From: Aliagarivorans marinus DSM 23064
Lineage (GTDB): Bacteria > Pseudomonadota > Gammaproteobacteria > Enterobacterales > Celerinatantimonadaceae
DNA length: 64,000 nt
Direction of reading: 5' to 3'
Assembly (NCBI RefSeq): GCF_000429485.1
Contig: NZ_AUBY01000024.1
Span: 1 to 64,000, forward strand
Of this stretch, positions 1-10,736 are shown one piece after another. The position numbers and the translations under genes were made by a program. Numbering within the stretch: position 1 is the stretch's first letter; each line of letters begins with the position of its first letter. The notes under the pieces were generated by a model. The model saw nothing but the letters and a program-made list of their open reading frames with translations, was not told the DNA's origin and searched no databases.

Positions 1-16
1 AAACAAAGTCTTAATT

Positions 17-92
17 TGGAGCGGCACACGAGGTTCGAACTCGTGACCTCAACCTTGGCAAGGTTGCGCTCTACCAGCTGAGCTAGTGCCGC
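17..92 (-). tRNA. tRNA-Gly (anticodon GCC)
   Basis: Read on the minus strand, this is a complete 76-nt cloverleaf. The acceptor stem begins GCGGCAC and pairs with GTGCCGC. The D-arm contains AGCTCAGCTGGTAGAGC, the anticodon loop TTGCCAA gives anticodon GCC, and the T-arm contains GTTCGAAC. The 3' end is an encoded TCCA, so CCA is present in the DNA. It lies downstream of orn on the same strand, as in E. coli, where glycine tRNAs follow orn. Further tRNA copies could lie beyond the left edge of the window. Confidence 0.96.
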
Positions 93-218
93 TTCATAGT
101 TCTGCAAGAGCTATATAAAGCCTTGGCTTCACATGTCTTACAGGGCTGCGAATTATAAGAGGAAAATTCGGCTTTGCAAGAGGCATTTCAAAAAAAACGC
201 CCCTTTGCTGCTGTTTGC

Positions 219-773
219 TTAGATTTCGTCCAGCTTAAAGAAGAACTGACGATAATGCTGCAATTCAGCAATCGATTCGCGGATATCATCCAATGCCAGA
301 TGACTGCCGCTTTTCTTAAAGCCGTTAAGCAGCTCAGGCTGCCAGCGACGCGCCAGCTCTTTCACGGTGCTGACATCTAAGTTGCGGTAGTGGAAGAATT
401 TTTCCAACTTAGGTAGGTATTCATGGATAAAGCGGCGGTCTTGGCCAATGCTGTTGCCGCACATCGGGGAGATGCCAGCAGGTACCCACTCTTTGAGGAA
501 CTCAATGGTCATCTGTTCGGCTTCCGCCTCACCAATCTTGCTCGCACGCACCCGGTCGACCAGGCCAGAGTTGGTATGAGTAGTGGTACACCACTCGTCC
601 ATCTTCGCTAGCACCTCATCACTTTGATGCACTGCGATAACCGGACCCTCTGCGAGAATATTCAAGTGGGGATCGGTGATGATAGTGGCAATTTCCAGAA
701 CCCGATCCGTCATGGGTTCAAGACCGGTCATTTCCATATCGATCCAGATTAGATTATTTTCGCAAACAGCCAT
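219..773 (-). CDS. orn: Oligoribonuclease (3'-5' exoribonuclease)
   Basis: Orn degrades 2-5 nt RNA fragments (nanoRNA), including pGpG left by cyclic-di-GMP breakdown, in the cytoplasm. The 184-aa product matches the family along its length. WIDMEMTGL carries the first DEDDh acidic residues, and [23 protein letters not shown] and the C-terminal [14 protein letters not shown] follow. Length is close to the E. coli enzyme (181 aa). The ATG at 773 is preferred over an in-frame GTG at 779 because an AGGG element sits about 6 nt upstream of it and overlaps the GTG. rsgA is divergent, and the tRNA-Gly lies downstream. The pGpG-clearing role is relevant to the GGDEF gene at 14.9 kb. Confidence 0.97.
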   Translation of the reverse strand: MAVCENNLIWIDMEMTGLEPMTDRVLEIATIITDPHLNILAEGPVIAVHQSDEVLAKMDEWCTTTHTNSGLVDRVRASKIGEAEAEQMTIEFLKEWVPAGISPMCGNSIGQDRRFIHEYLPKLEKFFHYRNLDVSTVKELARRWQPELLNGFKKSGSHLALDDIRESIAELQHYRQFFFKLDEI

Positions 774-864
774 GGACACCCTATTATTGAAGGAAAACTT
801 TTCCGCAAATCAACGATAACGGGTATCATAGCGACTTTACCCTCTTACTTGAATAGCAGTTTTC

Positions 865-1905
865 GTGACGAAAAGAAAGAAACTGAGCCGTGGTCAGCAG
901 CGCCGGGTACGCAGCAACCAGCAAAAACGTCTGCAACAGCAAGACAACCAGCAATGGCTCGATGAACAGCTAGGCGAACGCCAAGAAGGCGTGATCATCA
1001 GCCGCTTCGGACAGCATGCGGATGTTGAAGACCAGCAAGGAGAGGTATTTCGCTGTAACCTACGCCGCACCATCGACAGTCTGGTCACCGGTGACCGAGT
1101 GGTTTGGCGCGCTGGCAAGACCCAGCAATCCGGCATTTCCGGGGTGATTGAAGCGGTCCATGAGCGCCGCAGCGTACTCACCCGCCCCGACTTCTACGAC
1201 GGTATTAAGCCCATTGCCGCGAACATCGATCAGGTGATCATTGTCTCTGCGGTGCTGCCCGAATTCTCCGCCAATATTATCGATCGCTATTTAGTGGCGG
1301 TTGAAGATGTCGGCCTCGAGCCCCTGCTGCTACTCAACAAAATCGACCTGCTCGATGACCAAGCGCGCGACGCGCTCGAACCCCAGCTACAGCAATACCG
1401 CGACTTGGGCTATCAAGTGCTCTACGCCAGCAGCAAGCAAGCCCATGGTCTTGATGAGCTGCAAGCGCAGCTCAAGGGCAAGACCAACATCTTTGTGGGG
1501 CAATCCGGCGTGGGCAAAAGCTCACTGGTGAATGCCATCATGCCCGAACATGGCATCGCCACCCAGGAAGTGTCTGACGTATCGGGCCTTGGCCAACACA
1601 CCACCACCGCCGCCCGCCTGTATCACTTGGCCAGCGGGGGCGAGCTAATCGACTCCCCGGGGGTACGTGAGTTTCAGCTATGGCACCTCGAGCCGGAACG
1701 GGTCACTTGGGCCTTCCGCGAATTCCGCGAACACCTCGGAGAATGTCGTTTTCGTGACTGCAAGCACCAAAATGACCCGGGATGCGCGATCCTTGCCGCC
1801 CTGGAACAAGGTAAGATCAGCAGCCAGCGCTACCAGAGCTACCTACGGATATTGGAAACCATGGAAGCTAACAAGCCAACTCGCGTGATACCCAACAAGC
1901 ATTAG
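865..1905 (+). CDS. rsgA: Ribosome small subunit maturation GTPase RsgA
   Basis: RsgA is a circularly permuted GTPase that acts late in 30S assembly and releases RbfA. The 346-aa protein has a basic N-terminal tail rich in Lys/Arg/Gln, an OB-fold (about residues 40-110), then permuted G motifs: the G4 motif NKID (about residue 158) precedes the P-loop GQSGVGKSS (about residue 213), and DSPG follows near 263. The C-terminal zinc knuckle is visible as [14 protein letters not shown]. The start is GTG at 865. It diverges from orn and is followed 11 bp later by psd, the same order as in E. coli. Confidence 0.97.
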   Translation: MTKRKKLSRGQQRRVRSNQQKRLQQQDNQQWLDEQLGERQEGVIISRFGQHADVEDQQGEVFRCNLRRTIDSLVTGDRVVWRAGKTQQSGISGVIEAVHERRSVLTRPDFYDGIKPIAANIDQVIIVSAVLPEFSANIIDRYLVAVEDVGLEPLLLLNKIDLLDDQARDALEPQLQQYRDLGYQVLYASSKQAHGLDELQAQLKGKTNIFVGQSGVGKSSLVNAIMPEHGIATQEVSDVSGLGQHTTTAARLYHLASGGELIDSPGVREFQLWHLEPERVTWAFREFREHLGECRFRDCKHQNDPGCAILAALEQGKISSQRYQSYLRILETMEANKPTRVIPNKH

Positions 1906-1916
1906 AGAGAATCAAC

Positions 1917-2768
1917 GTGTTAGACAGAATCAAAGTGGCTGCTCAGTACTGCATCCCACAGCACCTTATTTCCCGTTTAGCAGGGCGTTTTGCTCAAGCA
2001 GAGGCTGGCAAGCTGACCCAAGCGGCCATCAGCTGGTTTATCAAACGCTACAAGGTGAACATGAGCGAAGCCGAGCAAGAGTCCCCCGCCGACTATGCCT
2101 CGTTTAACGCCTTCTTTACCCGTCCGCTAAAAGCCGGAATGCGCCCGATTATCGAAGGCGATGAGCAGCTAGCCCACCCAGTGGACGGCGCTGTTAGCCA
2201 ACTGGGCGATATTGAGCAAGGCCGAGTCTTTCAAGCCAAGGGCCATGACTTTAGCGCTCGCGAACTGTTGGGCGGCGACAAAGCACTCGCCGAAGAGTTT
2301 CGTGACGGTAAGTTTGCCACTATCTACCTCTCTCCCAGTGACTACCATCGCATCCATATGCCGTGCAAAGGCACCCTGCGCCAGATGGTGTATGTGCCCG
2401 GTGACCTGTTTTCGGTCAACCCACTGACTGCGCAAAATGTGCCAAACCTGTTCGCGCGCAATGAGCGGGTCGCAGCCATCTTCGACACCGAGCAAGGTCC
2501 GATGGCCATGGTGTTAGTGGGCGCAACCATCGTTGCCAGCATTGAAACCGTGTGGGCCGGTACCATTACCCCGCCGCGCGGTAAGCAAGTATTTAGCTGG
2601 GATTACCACAATAACCCGATCACCTTGGATAAAGGTGAAGAGATGGGCCGTTTCAAGCTGGGCTCAACCGTGGTAATGCTGTTCGCCAAAGATGCCATCG
2701 ACTTTGCCGAAGGCCTCAGCGCCGAGCAAACCACCCGCATGGGTGAGCTGTTCGCTACCCGCAAATAG
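1917..2768 (+). CDS. psd: Phosphatidylserine decarboxylase proenzyme
   Basis: Psd converts phosphatidylserine to phosphatidylethanolamine at the inner membrane. The 283-aa proenzyme has the LGST self-cleavage motif near its C-terminus ([11 protein letters not shown]). Cleavage there forms the alpha chain with a pyruvoyl group derived from Ser. HPVDGAVSQ and the YHRIHMP motif, both characteristic of the family, are also present. The start is GTG at 1917, 11 bp after the rsgA stop, which suggests cotranscription with rsgA. Conserved neighbours on both sides support the assignment. Confidence 0.97.
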   Translation: MLDRIKVAAQYCIPQHLISRLAGRFAQAEAGKLTQAAISWFIKRYKVNMSEAEQESPADYASFNAFFTRPLKAGMRPIIEGDEQLAHPVDGAVSQLGDIEQGRVFQAKGHDFSARELLGGDKALAEEFRDGKFATIYLSPSDYHRIHMPCKGTLRQMVYVPGDLFSVNPLTAQNVPNLFARNERVAAIFDTEQGPMAMVLVGATIVASIETVWAGTITPPRGKQVFSWDYHNNPITLDKGEEMGRFKLGSTVVMLFAKDAIDFAEGLSAEQTTRMGELFATRK

Positions 2769-2777
2769 CCAGCTTTA

Positions 2778-2804
2778 GGCGTCGCCTCGCCACGAGGTGA
2801 CGCC
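2778..2804 (+). terminator. Hairpin after psd, possible weak terminator
   Basis: A stem with arms GGCGTCGCCTC and GAGGTGACGCC (one G-T pair) and a 5-nt loop lies 10 bp after the psd stop. No T-run follows, so it is either a weak or attenuating structure between psd and mscM, or an mRNA 3'-end stabiliser. Confidence 0.4.
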
Positions 2805-2935
2805 CCTTCAGATAGCTCACTAAAAACCTCTTCTGACAGCCCGCTGAAAAATAAAGGAAAAGGCGAGTTTCAACTTAATATTTTCGGCAACTTGCTGATA
2901 AACTTACCCAAGCGCCCTTTGTCCTGTAACAAGCC

Positions 2936-5900
2936 ATGTTCCGCCCTAGCTTTGCACTGTTTTGTAGCCTGATCTTTACCAGCGTAGCCCTCGCGGCACC
3001 GCTGCCCACCGCATCCAGCGGAGAGGGGCAACTGATGGGGATGATCCAATCCCTTAGCAGCGACTCCCCTACCCTCGACCAGCAACAGCAACAGCAGCTC
3101 TATGAAGAGTCGCTAAACTTGCTGCGTGAGGGCGACGGCTTCAGGCAACAGGCTAAGCAGTACCGCGATATCATCCATAACTTCGACCGGCTCAAGCAGC
3201 AGGCGCAACAACAGCTTGATCAGGCCGGCAACCTGCCACCACTCGATGAGCAGCTCGACCCGCGCAGCCTCAATCAGCAGTTTCAGATCAACCAAGAACA
3301 ACTGCTCGCCCTTAAACAGCGCCAACAACAGGTGCGCGATGAGCAGCGCCGCTTAGATAGCGATGTAAGCCAGCTCTACGACCGCTCCCAGCCGCTACGC
3401 GAGCAGCTTAGCGAGCTGCGCGGTCAGTTGGATGCGCTGCAGTTCTCGGTCCTCAATGATGTCGACGAAGCCAAGCGGGTTAAGGCGCAGGTCAACGAGG
3501 CCAAGCTCACCTCGCAACTGGCGATGTTAGAGCTGGCCGCGCAAAGCGCCCCACTGCGCAACGAGCTGCTGCAACTGGAGCTGGCGCTACTGCAAAGACA
3601 GCAAGCCAATCTCGAGGCCAATCAGCAAACCCTGCAGCAGCGCTTACAACTGAGTATTGAAGCCGACAATTTAGCGCTGACCCAGCGTGCGATTGAGCTC
3701 GATGAGGCACTGGCAAGCCATCCCTTAGGCGAGTCGCTGCTTGGGCTAAATCGCCAGCTACGTAAGCAACTGGATGCGCTGATCGAACAATCCTTCGAGC
3801 TGCAGCAATCCCAGCAAACCGTTAGTCAGCAGCTCAATCAGATCAGCTACACCTTCGCCAACTTCAAAGAGCAGGTCTCTTGGCTCAAGGTCACCCGCGC
3901 CTACGGCGAATACCTGCGCGAACAGATTGCCGGCCTGCCCGATCCCTATCCGATGCGCGGGCTAGAGCAGCAGATCATCGAGACCCGCGTAAGTAAACAT
4001 CGCTTCCAGCAGCAACAGTACAGCTGGCGCTTTGAGGGAATGGATCAAGAGATTGAGCAGTGGCGCAATGAGCTGCCGTTGGACCAAGCCCAACAAGTCC
4101 GCCAACTGCAAACCTTTAATCAGCAGCTGGCCAACAACTACCAGCGCGAGCTGGATCTGCACCTATTTACCCTTGCCTCCCTCAAGCTCGATTACACCCG
4201 GCTCAACGACGAGCTGGAGCAGATCCGTATCGCAGCCAATCAAGAGCTGTTCTGGACCGCCGATGTCAAAGCCATCGATGCCAGCTTCTTTGTTGGCCTG
4301 CAGCAGGCGGTCGTGTGGCTGTTGCAACCCCAGCATATGCTCAGCCTGAGTAAGTCGGTGATGAACATCAATGTGTGGTGGTGGCTGGGGGCGGTGCTGA
4401 GCTTGGTTGTATGGGGCTACCAACATTACCTAAAACGCACCTGGCTGAAGGATTACTTGCAGCGCAGCGATGCCAAAACCCGCAATATCACCAAGGACAA
4501 GTTCAGCCTGACCTTGGCCAACCTGCTGCTATGCGTGTTTTTGTCTGCTCCCATGCCGGTATTGATGCTGTGTATCGGCAATGGCCTGCTACAGTCCTGG
4601 GAAGAGGCCTTTGTCCGCGACTTTGGTGACTCGTTGGTGTTCTTGGCAAAATCGCTGTTTTTGTTCCAGCTGCTACGCCATATCTGCTTCAAACATGGCT
4701 TGCTCAATACCCACTTCAAGTGGCCGCTGGTCAATGTGCAGCAGGTCTACCACGAGCTCTATCGCTTGGCCTTAGCAGCGCTGCCGCTGCTGTTTTTGTT
4801 CTTCCTAAGCTACAGCCAGAGCTCGCACCCGGCCTATAGCAGCTTGGCCCGGCTGATCTTTATTCTACTGATGCTATGGCTGGCAAGTAGCTGGTATCGG
4901 ATCTCCCGTCTGGAGCTGCCGGTTAACTACCATGTCGACATCTTTAAAGCGCCTCAGTTGGCTAAGCGCTTGTTCTGGTACGGCGCCATGGCGATTCCGT
5001 TGGTCGGCGCCATCGCCGCCTGTGTGGGCTACTTCTCCACCGCCTACACCATTGTCTGGCAGTTCTGCGTTAGCGTACTGATTGGCTCGACCTTTATCAT
5101 GGTCTACCTGATGGTGCGCCGCTGGATGTGGCTGCAGCGCCGGCGGATTGCCTTCGAACGCGCCAAGGCCAAGCGGATTGAAAAGATCGCCCAGCGCAAT
5201 CAGCAAGAAGACGAGCAGCAAAGCTCGGCGGAAGGTCAGCTAGATAACATCGAAGAGCCTGAGATCGACCTTGATACCATCAGTGCCCAGTCTCTCGGCC
5301 TGCTGCGTACCGCCTTGTTTGTCGCCTTCTTCGGAGTGCTGGCGGTATTGTGGTCGGAGATGACCAACGCGTTCTCGGTGCTAGACAACGTGACCCTGTG
5401 GGAGATCTCCAGCGTGCGCTCCGGGGTGGAAACCCTGCAGGCGATCACCCTGCGTGGGGCGCTGATGGCGATTATCACCTTGGGGCTGACCATGATTTTG
5501 GTGCGTAACCTGCCCGGTTTGCTGGAGCTGATGCTACTGCAGCATTTGTCTTTAAGCCCCGGCACCGGTTTTGCGATTACCACCACCATCAATTACTTGG
5601 TGATACTGTTCGGCGCGCTTACCGGCTTTGGCCTGCTTGGCATTGAGTGGTCGAAGCTACAGTGGTTGGTGGCCGCGCTCACCGTTGGCCTCGGATTTGG
5701 CCTGCAAGAGATCTTCGCCAACTTTATCTCCGGTCTGATCATTTTGTTTGAGAAGCCGATTCGGATTGGCGATACCGTGACCATCCGCGAGCTGACCGGC
5801 ACCATCTCCAAGATTGAGACCCGCGCCACTACATTGATGGACTGGGATCGCAGGGAGATCATCGTACCCAACAAGGCCTTTATTACCGAACAATTTACCA

Positions 5901-6274
5901 ACTGGTCGCTCACCGACCCGATTACCCGGGTGGTGTTGGCGGTACCGGTCAAACAGGGCTCAGATATCAATCTGGTCACCCGTCTAATTACTGAGGCGGT
6001 GGAAGAGTCCAGCCTGGTGTTAGACAACCCTACTCCCGAAATCTACTTCCTCGGCTACACCGATCATGGTCCCAATTTTGAGATGCGTGTCTATGTTAGC
6101 GAAATGGCCTACCGTCTACCCATGACCCATGAGGTGTTCTCTTTGATCAACAACAAGTTCAAGGCAAGTGGAATTGAGATAGCATATCCGCAATTGGATG
6201 TATCGCTAAACACATCAAAAGAAAAAAGATTTTCTAAATCGATGGCGTCACGCCACAATTTCACAAGGACCTAG
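2936..6274 (+). CDS. mscM: Mechanosensitive channel MscM (MscS/MscK-like, YjeP family)
   Basis: Large MscS-superfamily channel that protects against hypo-osmotic shock. The 1112-aa length is close to E. coli MscM. A signal peptide ends near ALAAP (about residue 21). A long Gln-rich coiled-coil periplasmic domain follows (about 40-460), then a multi-spanning inner-membrane region (about 480-900). The MscS pore helix and beta domain are at about 905-1080 and carry GLGFGLQEIFANFISGLIIL, RIGDTVTI and REIIVPNKAFITEQFTNWSL. A charged cytoplasmic loop (QRNQQEDEQQSS) lies near 755. It follows psd as in E. coli. The stop codon directly abuts the next gene's candidate start. Confidence 0.95.
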   Translation: MFRPSFALFCSLIFTSVALAAPLPTASSGEGQLMGMIQSLSSDSPTLDQQQQQQLYEESLNLLREGDGFRQQAKQYRDIIHNFDRLKQQAQQQLDQAGNLPPLDEQLDPRSLNQQFQINQEQLLALKQRQQQVRDEQRRLDSDVSQLYDRSQPLREQLSELRGQLDALQFSVLNDVDEAKRVKAQVNEAKLTSQLAMLELAAQSAPLRNELLQLELALLQRQQANLEANQQTLQQRLQLSIEADNLALTQRAIELDEALASHPLGESLLGLNRQLRKQLDALIEQSFELQQSQQTVSQQLNQISYTFANFKEQVSWLKVTRAYGEYLREQIAGLPDPYPMRGLEQQIIETRVSKHRFQQQQYSWRFEGMDQEIEQWRNELPLDQAQQVRQLQTFNQQLANNYQRELDLHLFTLASLKLDYTRLNDELEQIRIAANQELFWTADVKAIDASFFVGLQQAVVWLLQPQHMLSLSKSVMNINVWWWLGAVLSLVVWGYQHYLKRTWLKDYLQRSDAKTRNITKDKFSLTLANLLLCVFLSAPMPVLMLCIGNGLLQSWEEAFVRDFGDSLVFLAKSLFLFQLLRHICFKHGLLNTHFKWPLVNVQQVYHELYRLALAALPLLFLFFLSYSQSSHPAYSSLARLIFILLMLWLASSWYRISRLELPVNYHVDIFKAPQLAKRLFWYGAMAIPLVGAIAACVGYFSTAYTIVWQFCVSVLIGSTFIMVYLMVRRWMWLQRRRIAFERAKAKRIEKIAQRNQQEDEQQSSAEGQLDNIEEPEIDLDTISAQSLGLLRTALFVAFFGVLAVLWSEMTNAFSVLDNVTLWEISSVRSGVETLQAITLRGALMAIITLGLTMILVRNLPGLLELMLLQHLSLSPGTGFAITTTINYLVILFGALTGFGLLGIEWSKLQWLVAALTVGLGFGLQEIFANFISGLIILFEKPIRIGDTVTIRELTGTISKIETRATTLMDWDRREIIVPNKAFITEQFTNWSLTDPITRVVLAVPVKQGSDINLVTRLITEAVEESSLVLDNPTPEIYFLGYTDHGPNFEMRVYVSEMAYRLPMTHEVFSLINNKFKASGIEIAYPQLDVSLNTSKEKRFSKSMASRHNFTRT

Positions 6275-7738
6275 TTGATTACAATGACTATAACAAAACA
6301 ACATATCAGCCTTGCGCTTTGCGTTGTCATACCCCTGTTGGTACTGGCAATTCCCACCGAGAGCATTACCTTTATGGAGCTGTCGGTGATTGAGCATCGC
6401 GTAGTGGCGATATTCTTAATGGCAGCGCTGCTGTGGATTATGGAGCCGATCCCGGTCTTCGCCACATCTCTGCTGATCATTACCTCTCTAGCGCTTACGG
6501 TTTCCAACCAAGGCCTGCGGATGATTACCCACACCGCAGATGGCGTACCCCTGCCAGACCTGATGCCTTACACCTCTATCTTTGCCAGCTTCGCCAACCC
6601 CATCATCATCCTGTTTATGGGTGGTTTTGCCTTGGCTATCGCGGCATCTAAGTACGAGCTGGACAACAACCTGGCGCGGGTACTTTTGAAGCCTTTTGGT
6701 GAGAGCGTACCCATTGTGATGCTGGGCATCATGCTGATTACCGCGGTATTCAGTATGTTTATGAGCAACACTGCCACCACTGTAATGATGCTGGCCATCG
6801 TTGGCCCGATTATCGCCAAAGCACCAAAGGGCGATCTGGCCATGAAAGGTCTGGTATTGGCGATTCCAGTAGCCGCTAACACCGGCGGTATCGGTACCCC
6901 AATCGGTACCCCACCTAACGCCATTGCGGTAGGTGCCCTTGGCGATGCGCTGGGCTCGGCGAACCAAATCAGCTTCCTTGATTGGATGAGCTTTGGCGTG
7001 CCGTTCGTGATTGTTCAGCTAACCATCGCGTGGTTTGTGCTGTGTAAGTTCTACCCTGCCAAAGGCAAGAAGATTGAAATCAACATGGAAGGCAGCTTCC
7101 AGCGTAGCCCGCGCGCCTACCTGGTGTACGCGACCTTTGCGATCACCATCCTGTTGTGGCTAACCGGTAAGTTCCACGGCATTAACTCCAACGTGGTTGC
7201 GATCATCCCGCTGACTGTTTTCTGTCTGTCGGGCATTATCACCAAAGACGACCTGAAGCTGTTTAACTGGGATGTACTGTGGCTGGTTGCCGGTGGTATC
7301 GCCATGGGTTACGCATTGGGTGCCAGTGGCTTGGCCAAGAACATGGTTGATGCCATCGACTTCACCGCGCTGTCAACCTACGTGGTCATCATCACCATGT
7401 CGCTGCTATGTATCACCATGGCTAACTTTATGTCGAACACCGCCACCGCGGCCCTGATTATGCCTATCGCGCTAACCGTAGCCATTGGCCTGACCGGTGT
7501 CGATCCGGCCACCGGTGAAGCTGTGGTAGCCGCTGGCCAGCAAGGCACCATCACCGTGTTCTTGTCGATTGTGGCACTATCGGCCTCGCTGGGTATGATG
7601 CTGCCAGTAAGTACGCCACCTAACTCACTGGCCTACTCAACCGGCTTTATCGAGACCAAAGACTTGCTGAAAGTCGGTGGCGTAATCGGTGCCACCGGTT
7701 TGGCACTGCTTTACGCAGCCATGATGGTAATCATGTAA
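6275..7738 (+). CDS. DASS/SLC13-family sodium:dicarboxylate (anion) symporter
   Basis: Inner-membrane Na+-coupled carrier of the DASS/SLC13 family (VcINDY type), probably for C4-dicarboxylates or similar divalent anions. The 487-aa protein is mostly hydrophobic. It carries the two SNT signature motifs that bind Na+ and carboxylate (MSNTATTVMM and MSNTATAALIM), each followed by a second motif (GTPIGTPPNAIAVG and LPVSTPPNSLAYSTG), the inverted-repeat plan of the family. The start is uncertain: TTG 6275 lies 5 nt after AAGGA, whereas ATG 6284 lies 14 nt after it. It starts at the mscM stop. Fumarate or succinate uptake would suit the nearby frd operon, but the substrate is not shown by the sequence. 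Confidence 0.88.
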   Translation: MITMTITKQHISLALCVVIPLLVLAIPTESITFMELSVIEHRVVAIFLMAALLWIMEPIPVFATSLLIITSLALTVSNQGLRMITHTADGVPLPDLMPYTSIFASFANPIIILFMGGFALAIAASKYELDNNLARVLLKPFGESVPIVMLGIMLITAVFSMFMSNTATTVMMLAIVGPIIAKAPKGDLAMKGLVLAIPVAANTGGIGTPIGTPPNAIAVGALGDALGSANQISFLDWMSFGVPFVIVQLTIAWFVLCKFYPAKGKKIEINMEGSFQRSPRAYLVYATFAITILLWLTGKFHGINSNVVAIIPLTVFCLSGIITKDDLKLFNWDVLWLVAGGIAMGYALGASGLAKNMVDAIDFTALSTYVVIITMSLLCITMANFMSNTATAALIMPIALTVAIGLTGVDPATGEAVVAAGQQGTITVFLSIVALSASLGMMLPVSTPPNSLAYSTGFIETKDLLKVGGVIGATGLALLYAAMMVIM

Positions 7739-7746
7739 TCACTCGC

Positions 7747-7772
7747 GTGGCCAGCGCCTAGGCCCTGGCCAC
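7747..7772. terminator. Near-perfect palindrome between convergent genes
   Basis: Arms GTGGCCAG and CTGGCCAC flank an inner GCCTAGGC palindrome, giving one 26-bp dyad with a single mismatched pair. It begins 8 bp after the symporter stop and runs into the 3' end of convergent epmA. No T-run is present. It probably serves both genes as a transcription end or mRNA-stabilising hairpin. Confidence 0.45.
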
Positions 7773-8750
7773 ATCGAAACTGAGCACATCCTTGATGTGC
7801 TCAGCATCACACGCCAGCATCAACAACCTATCGATCCCCAGCGCCACCCCGGCACAATCTGGCAATCCCGCTTGTAGCGCATCTATTAAGTGCTGATCAA
7901 TCTCTGCCTCAGGCAGGCCCACCTCTGCGCGATAGCGCTGGTCGGCGGCAAAGCGTTGCGCCTGCTCCTCAGCGTCACTTAGCTCATAAAAACCATTCGC
8001 CAACTCCATGCCGCGATAGTAAAGCTCGAAGCGCTCCGACACCTGCGGATCATCCTCGCAGATCCGCGCCAAGGCGGCCTGGGTTGCCGGGAAGTGGTAG
8101 ATAAAACAAGGCTTGTCTTGACCAATATGCGGCTCAACCCCAAGGCTAAACAGCAGCTGCAGTACCGTGTCGCGATTGGTTTCTTTCGCCACCAAGTCCT
8201 CTACTCCCAAAGGAATAGATGCCTCAAGCAGCTCCTCAGCACTGGCGTCAATCGGGTCTACCCCTAAGTGGGTAAAGAAAGCTTGACGGTAGCTAACCCG
8301 CACTGCTGCTGGGGTTTTGAGCACTTTGCCTACTAAATCATCGACTTCAGTCATTAATTTATCGGCATCAAAATTGATCCGATACCATTCCAACATGGTG
8401 AATTCGGGGTTATGATGTCGCCCGGCTTCCTCATTTCTAAACGCCTTGGCGAGTTGATAGATACAACCACTGCCCGCGGCGAGTAGACGCTTCATATGGA
8501 ACTCTGGTGAAGTTTGCAGATAGAGCCTCTGTCCCGCAGGTGCCGCGGGGCCACGCAAGAGGGTTTCAAATGAAGATAAATGGACGTCACTGACACAGGC
8601 TTGGCTCATGCTCGGCGTGTCAACTTCCATTACCCCCCTTTCGTGAAAAAACTGTCGGATGTCACCCAAGATCCTTGCTCGCATTTTTAGGTTCTTTAGA
8701 CTGGCTGATGGCTGCCACTGACGTAGCCGCGGGTTTAAGGATGAATTCAT
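7758..8750 (-). CDS. epmA: EF-P lysine-34 (R)-beta-lysine ligase EpmA
   Basis: EpmA (GenX/PoxA/YjeA) is a paralogue of class II lysyl-tRNA synthetase without an anticodon-binding domain. It attaches (R)-beta-lysine to Lys34 of EF-P. The 330-aa length fits (E. coli 325). Class II motifs are clear: motif 2 [20 protein letters not shown] and motif 3 [12 protein letters not shown], plus [11 protein letters not shown]. The substrate protein (efp) and the aminomutase (epmB) lie 4-6 kb away in this window. It diverges from frdABCD as in E. coli. Confidence 0.96.
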   Translation of the reverse strand: MNSSLNPRLRQWQPSASLKNLKMRARILGDIRQFFHERGVMEVDTPSMSQACVSDVHLSSFETLLRGPAAPAGQRLYLQTSPEFHMKRLLAAGSGCIYQLAKAFRNEEAGRHHNPEFTMLEWYRINFDADKLMTEVDDLVGKVLKTPAAVRVSYRQAFFTHLGVDPIDASAEELLEASIPLGVEDLVAKETNRDTVLQLLFSLGVEPHIGQDKPCFIYHFPATQAALARICEDDPQVSERFELYYRGMELANGFYELSDAEEQAQRFAADQRYRAEVGLPEAEIDQHLIDALQAGLPDCAGVALGIDRLLMLACDAEHIKDVLSFDVARA

Positions 8751-8856
8751 TAGCTTGCCTTGGGTTGTAATCCGCTTTACTGGATGACCGCAGAAGCGGG
8801 ATAAAAATCAAAAAAAAAGTATTATCTGCGTAGATTTTCTAAAGTCACGCAAGTTT

Positions 8857-8870
8857 TTGATTTTTGTCAA
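8857..8870 (+). promoter_or_regulatory. FNR-type box upstream of frdABCD
   Basis: TTGAT-TTTT-GTCAA matches the FNR/EtrA consensus TTGAT-N4-ATCAA at 9 of 10 half-site bases. Its centre lies about 41 bp before a start point expected from a GACAAT -10-like hexamer at 8892-8897, the class II activator arrangement. E. coli frd is activated by FNR, so anaerobic induction is likely. No transcript start is known here. Confidence 0.7.
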
Positions 8871-8930
8871 ACTTAACAGTCGTAATACTCGGACAATTGC
8901 TGAGTTTATAAAAACATCGTGGAGAAGAAC

Positions 8931-10736
8931 GTGGAAATCATCAAAACCGACGTTGCCGTTGTCGGCGCAGGTGGTGCTGGTCTGCGCGCAGCTATCGAAG
9001 TTGCCAAAGAGCACCCTGAGCTGGAAGTGGCACTCATTTCCAAAGTTTACCCCATGCGTAGTCACACCGTAGCCGCCGAAGGTGGTGCAGCGGGTGTTGC
9101 GCAGGATCATGATTCACTGGACAACCACTTCAACGATACCGTTGCAGGTGGTGACTGGCTGTGTGAGCAAGACGTAGTTGAATACTTCGTTGAGAACGCG
9201 CCTAAGCAGCTAACCCAGCTTGAGCAATGGGGTTGCCCTTGGTCTCGTCGCCCAGACGGTACTGTTAACGTTCGTCGCTTCGGCGGTATGAAAATCGAAC
9301 GTACTTGGTTTGCTGCAGATAAAAGTGGTTTCCACGTTCTGCACACCTTGTTCCAAACTTCTATCAAGTACCCAACCATCAAGCGCTTTGACGAGCACTT
9401 CGTACTGGACTTGGTTGTTGAAAACGGCGAAGTAAAAGGCGTTATCGCGCTGGACATCGCGGAAGGCGAAGCTAAGCTGATTCAAGCTAAATCAGTAATC
9501 ATCGCAACCGGTGGTGCGGGTCGTGTATACCGCTACAACACCAACGGCGGTATCGTAACTGGCGACGGTATGGCACTGGCTTACCGTGCAGGCGTACCTC
9601 TGCGTGATATGGAATTCGTTCAGTACCACCCAACTGGCCTGCCAGGCTCAGGCATCCTGATGACCGAAGGTTGTCGTGGTGAAGGTGGTATCCTGACCAA
9701 CAAAAATGGCTACCGTTATCTGCAAGATTACGGCATGGGTCCTGAGACTCCAGTTGGCCAACCTAAGAACAAATACATGGAGCTGGGCCCACGTGACCGT
9801 GTAAGCCAAGCGTTCTGGCAAGAAGAGCAGAAAGGTAACGTAATGGAAGGCCACCTTGGCACTTACGTAAACCTTGACCTGACTCACCTGGGTAAAGACT
9901 ACCTGCACGAGCGTCTGCCGTTCATCTGTGAACTGGCTAAAGCGTACGTAGGTATCGACCCAGTTAAAGAGCCAATCCCAGTTCGTCCTACCGTTCACTA
10001 CACCATGGGTGGTATCGAAACTGACCAGAAATGTGCAACTCGCATTAAAGGTCTGTACGCCGCTGGTGAGTGTGCCTCTGTAGGTCTGCACGGTGCTAAC
10101 CGTCTGGGTTCTAACTCACTGACTGAAATCACTGTATTCGGTCAACTGGCCGGTGCTGAAGCCGCTAAAGCCGCTATCGCTGCTGAGCACGCTGACAGCG
10201 CAGTGGTTAAAGCTAAAGCTGAAGCGATTCTGGCTAAATACCTGGCGCTTAAAGATATCAACGGTGACGAAAACCCTGCTGATATCCGCAACGAGCTGGG
10301 CCGCACCATGGAAGCCGGTGTAGGTATCTACCGTACCGAAGAAGCCATGCAAGCGACCATCGACAAAGTTGCTGAATTGAAGCAGCGCTACAAGAACATC
10401 AAACTGGTTGATGAAACTGAAGTGTTCAACACCGAGTGGTTGTACGCTGTTGAGCTGGGCTACCTGCTAGACGTTGCAGAGACCATGGCTCACTCAGCCA
10501 TCCTGCGTAAAGAGAGCCGTGGTTCTCACCAGCGTCTGGACGGTTTCGAGAAGCGTGACGACGAGAACTTCCTGAAGCACTCTCTGGCTTTCTTCCAAGA
10601 AGACGCAGCGCCGACCATCGATTACTCTCCAGTTTGCATCACCAAGTCTGCGCCGAAAGAGCGTCTGTACGGTGAAGCTGCTGAAGCACAAGCCGCTGCT
10701 GAAGCTGCAGCCCAGAAAGAAGCGGAGGCAAAATAA
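8931..10736 (+). CDS. frdA: Fumarate reductase flavoprotein subunit
   Basis: Catalytic subunit of quinol:fumarate reductase, which reduces fumarate to succinate in anaerobic respiration on the cytoplasmic face of the membrane. The protein is 601 aa. It has the N-terminal FAD dinucleotide fold VVGAGGAG, the [10 protein letters not shown] motif whose His45 carries covalent [24 protein letters not shown] at the active site, and [19 protein letters not shown]. The C-terminus is Ala/Glu-rich. GTG 8931 is chosen because GGAG at 8921-8924 lies 6 nt upstream. An in-frame GTG at 8919 would add four residues. It overlaps frdB by one base. Confidence 0.97.
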   Translation: MEIIKTDVAVVGAGGAGLRAAIEVAKEHPELEVALISKVYPMRSHTVAAEGGAAGVAQDHDSLDNHFNDTVAGGDWLCEQDVVEYFVENAPKQLTQLEQWGCPWSRRPDGTVNVRRFGGMKIERTWFAADKSGFHVLHTLFQTSIKYPTIKRFDEHFVLDLVVENGEVKGVIALDIAEGEAKLIQAKSVIIATGGAGRVYRYNTNGGIVTGDGMALAYRAGVPLRDMEFVQYHPTGLPGSGILMTEGCRGEGGILTNKNGYRYLQDYGMGPETPVGQPKNKYMELGPRDRVSQAFWQEEQKGNVMEGHLGTYVNLDLTHLGKDYLHERLPFICELAKAYVGIDPVKEPIPVRPTVHYTMGGIETDQKCATRIKGLYAAGECASVGLHGANRLGSNSLTEITVFGQLAGAEAAKAAIAAEHADSAVVKAKAEAILAKYLALKDINGDENPADIRNELGRTMEAGVGIYRTEEAMQATIDKVAELKQRYKNIKLVDETEVFNTEWLYAVELGYLLDVAETMAHSAILRKESRGSHQRLDGFEKRDDENFLKHSLAFFQEDAAPTIDYSPVCITKSAPKERLYGEAAEAQAAAEAAAQKEAEAK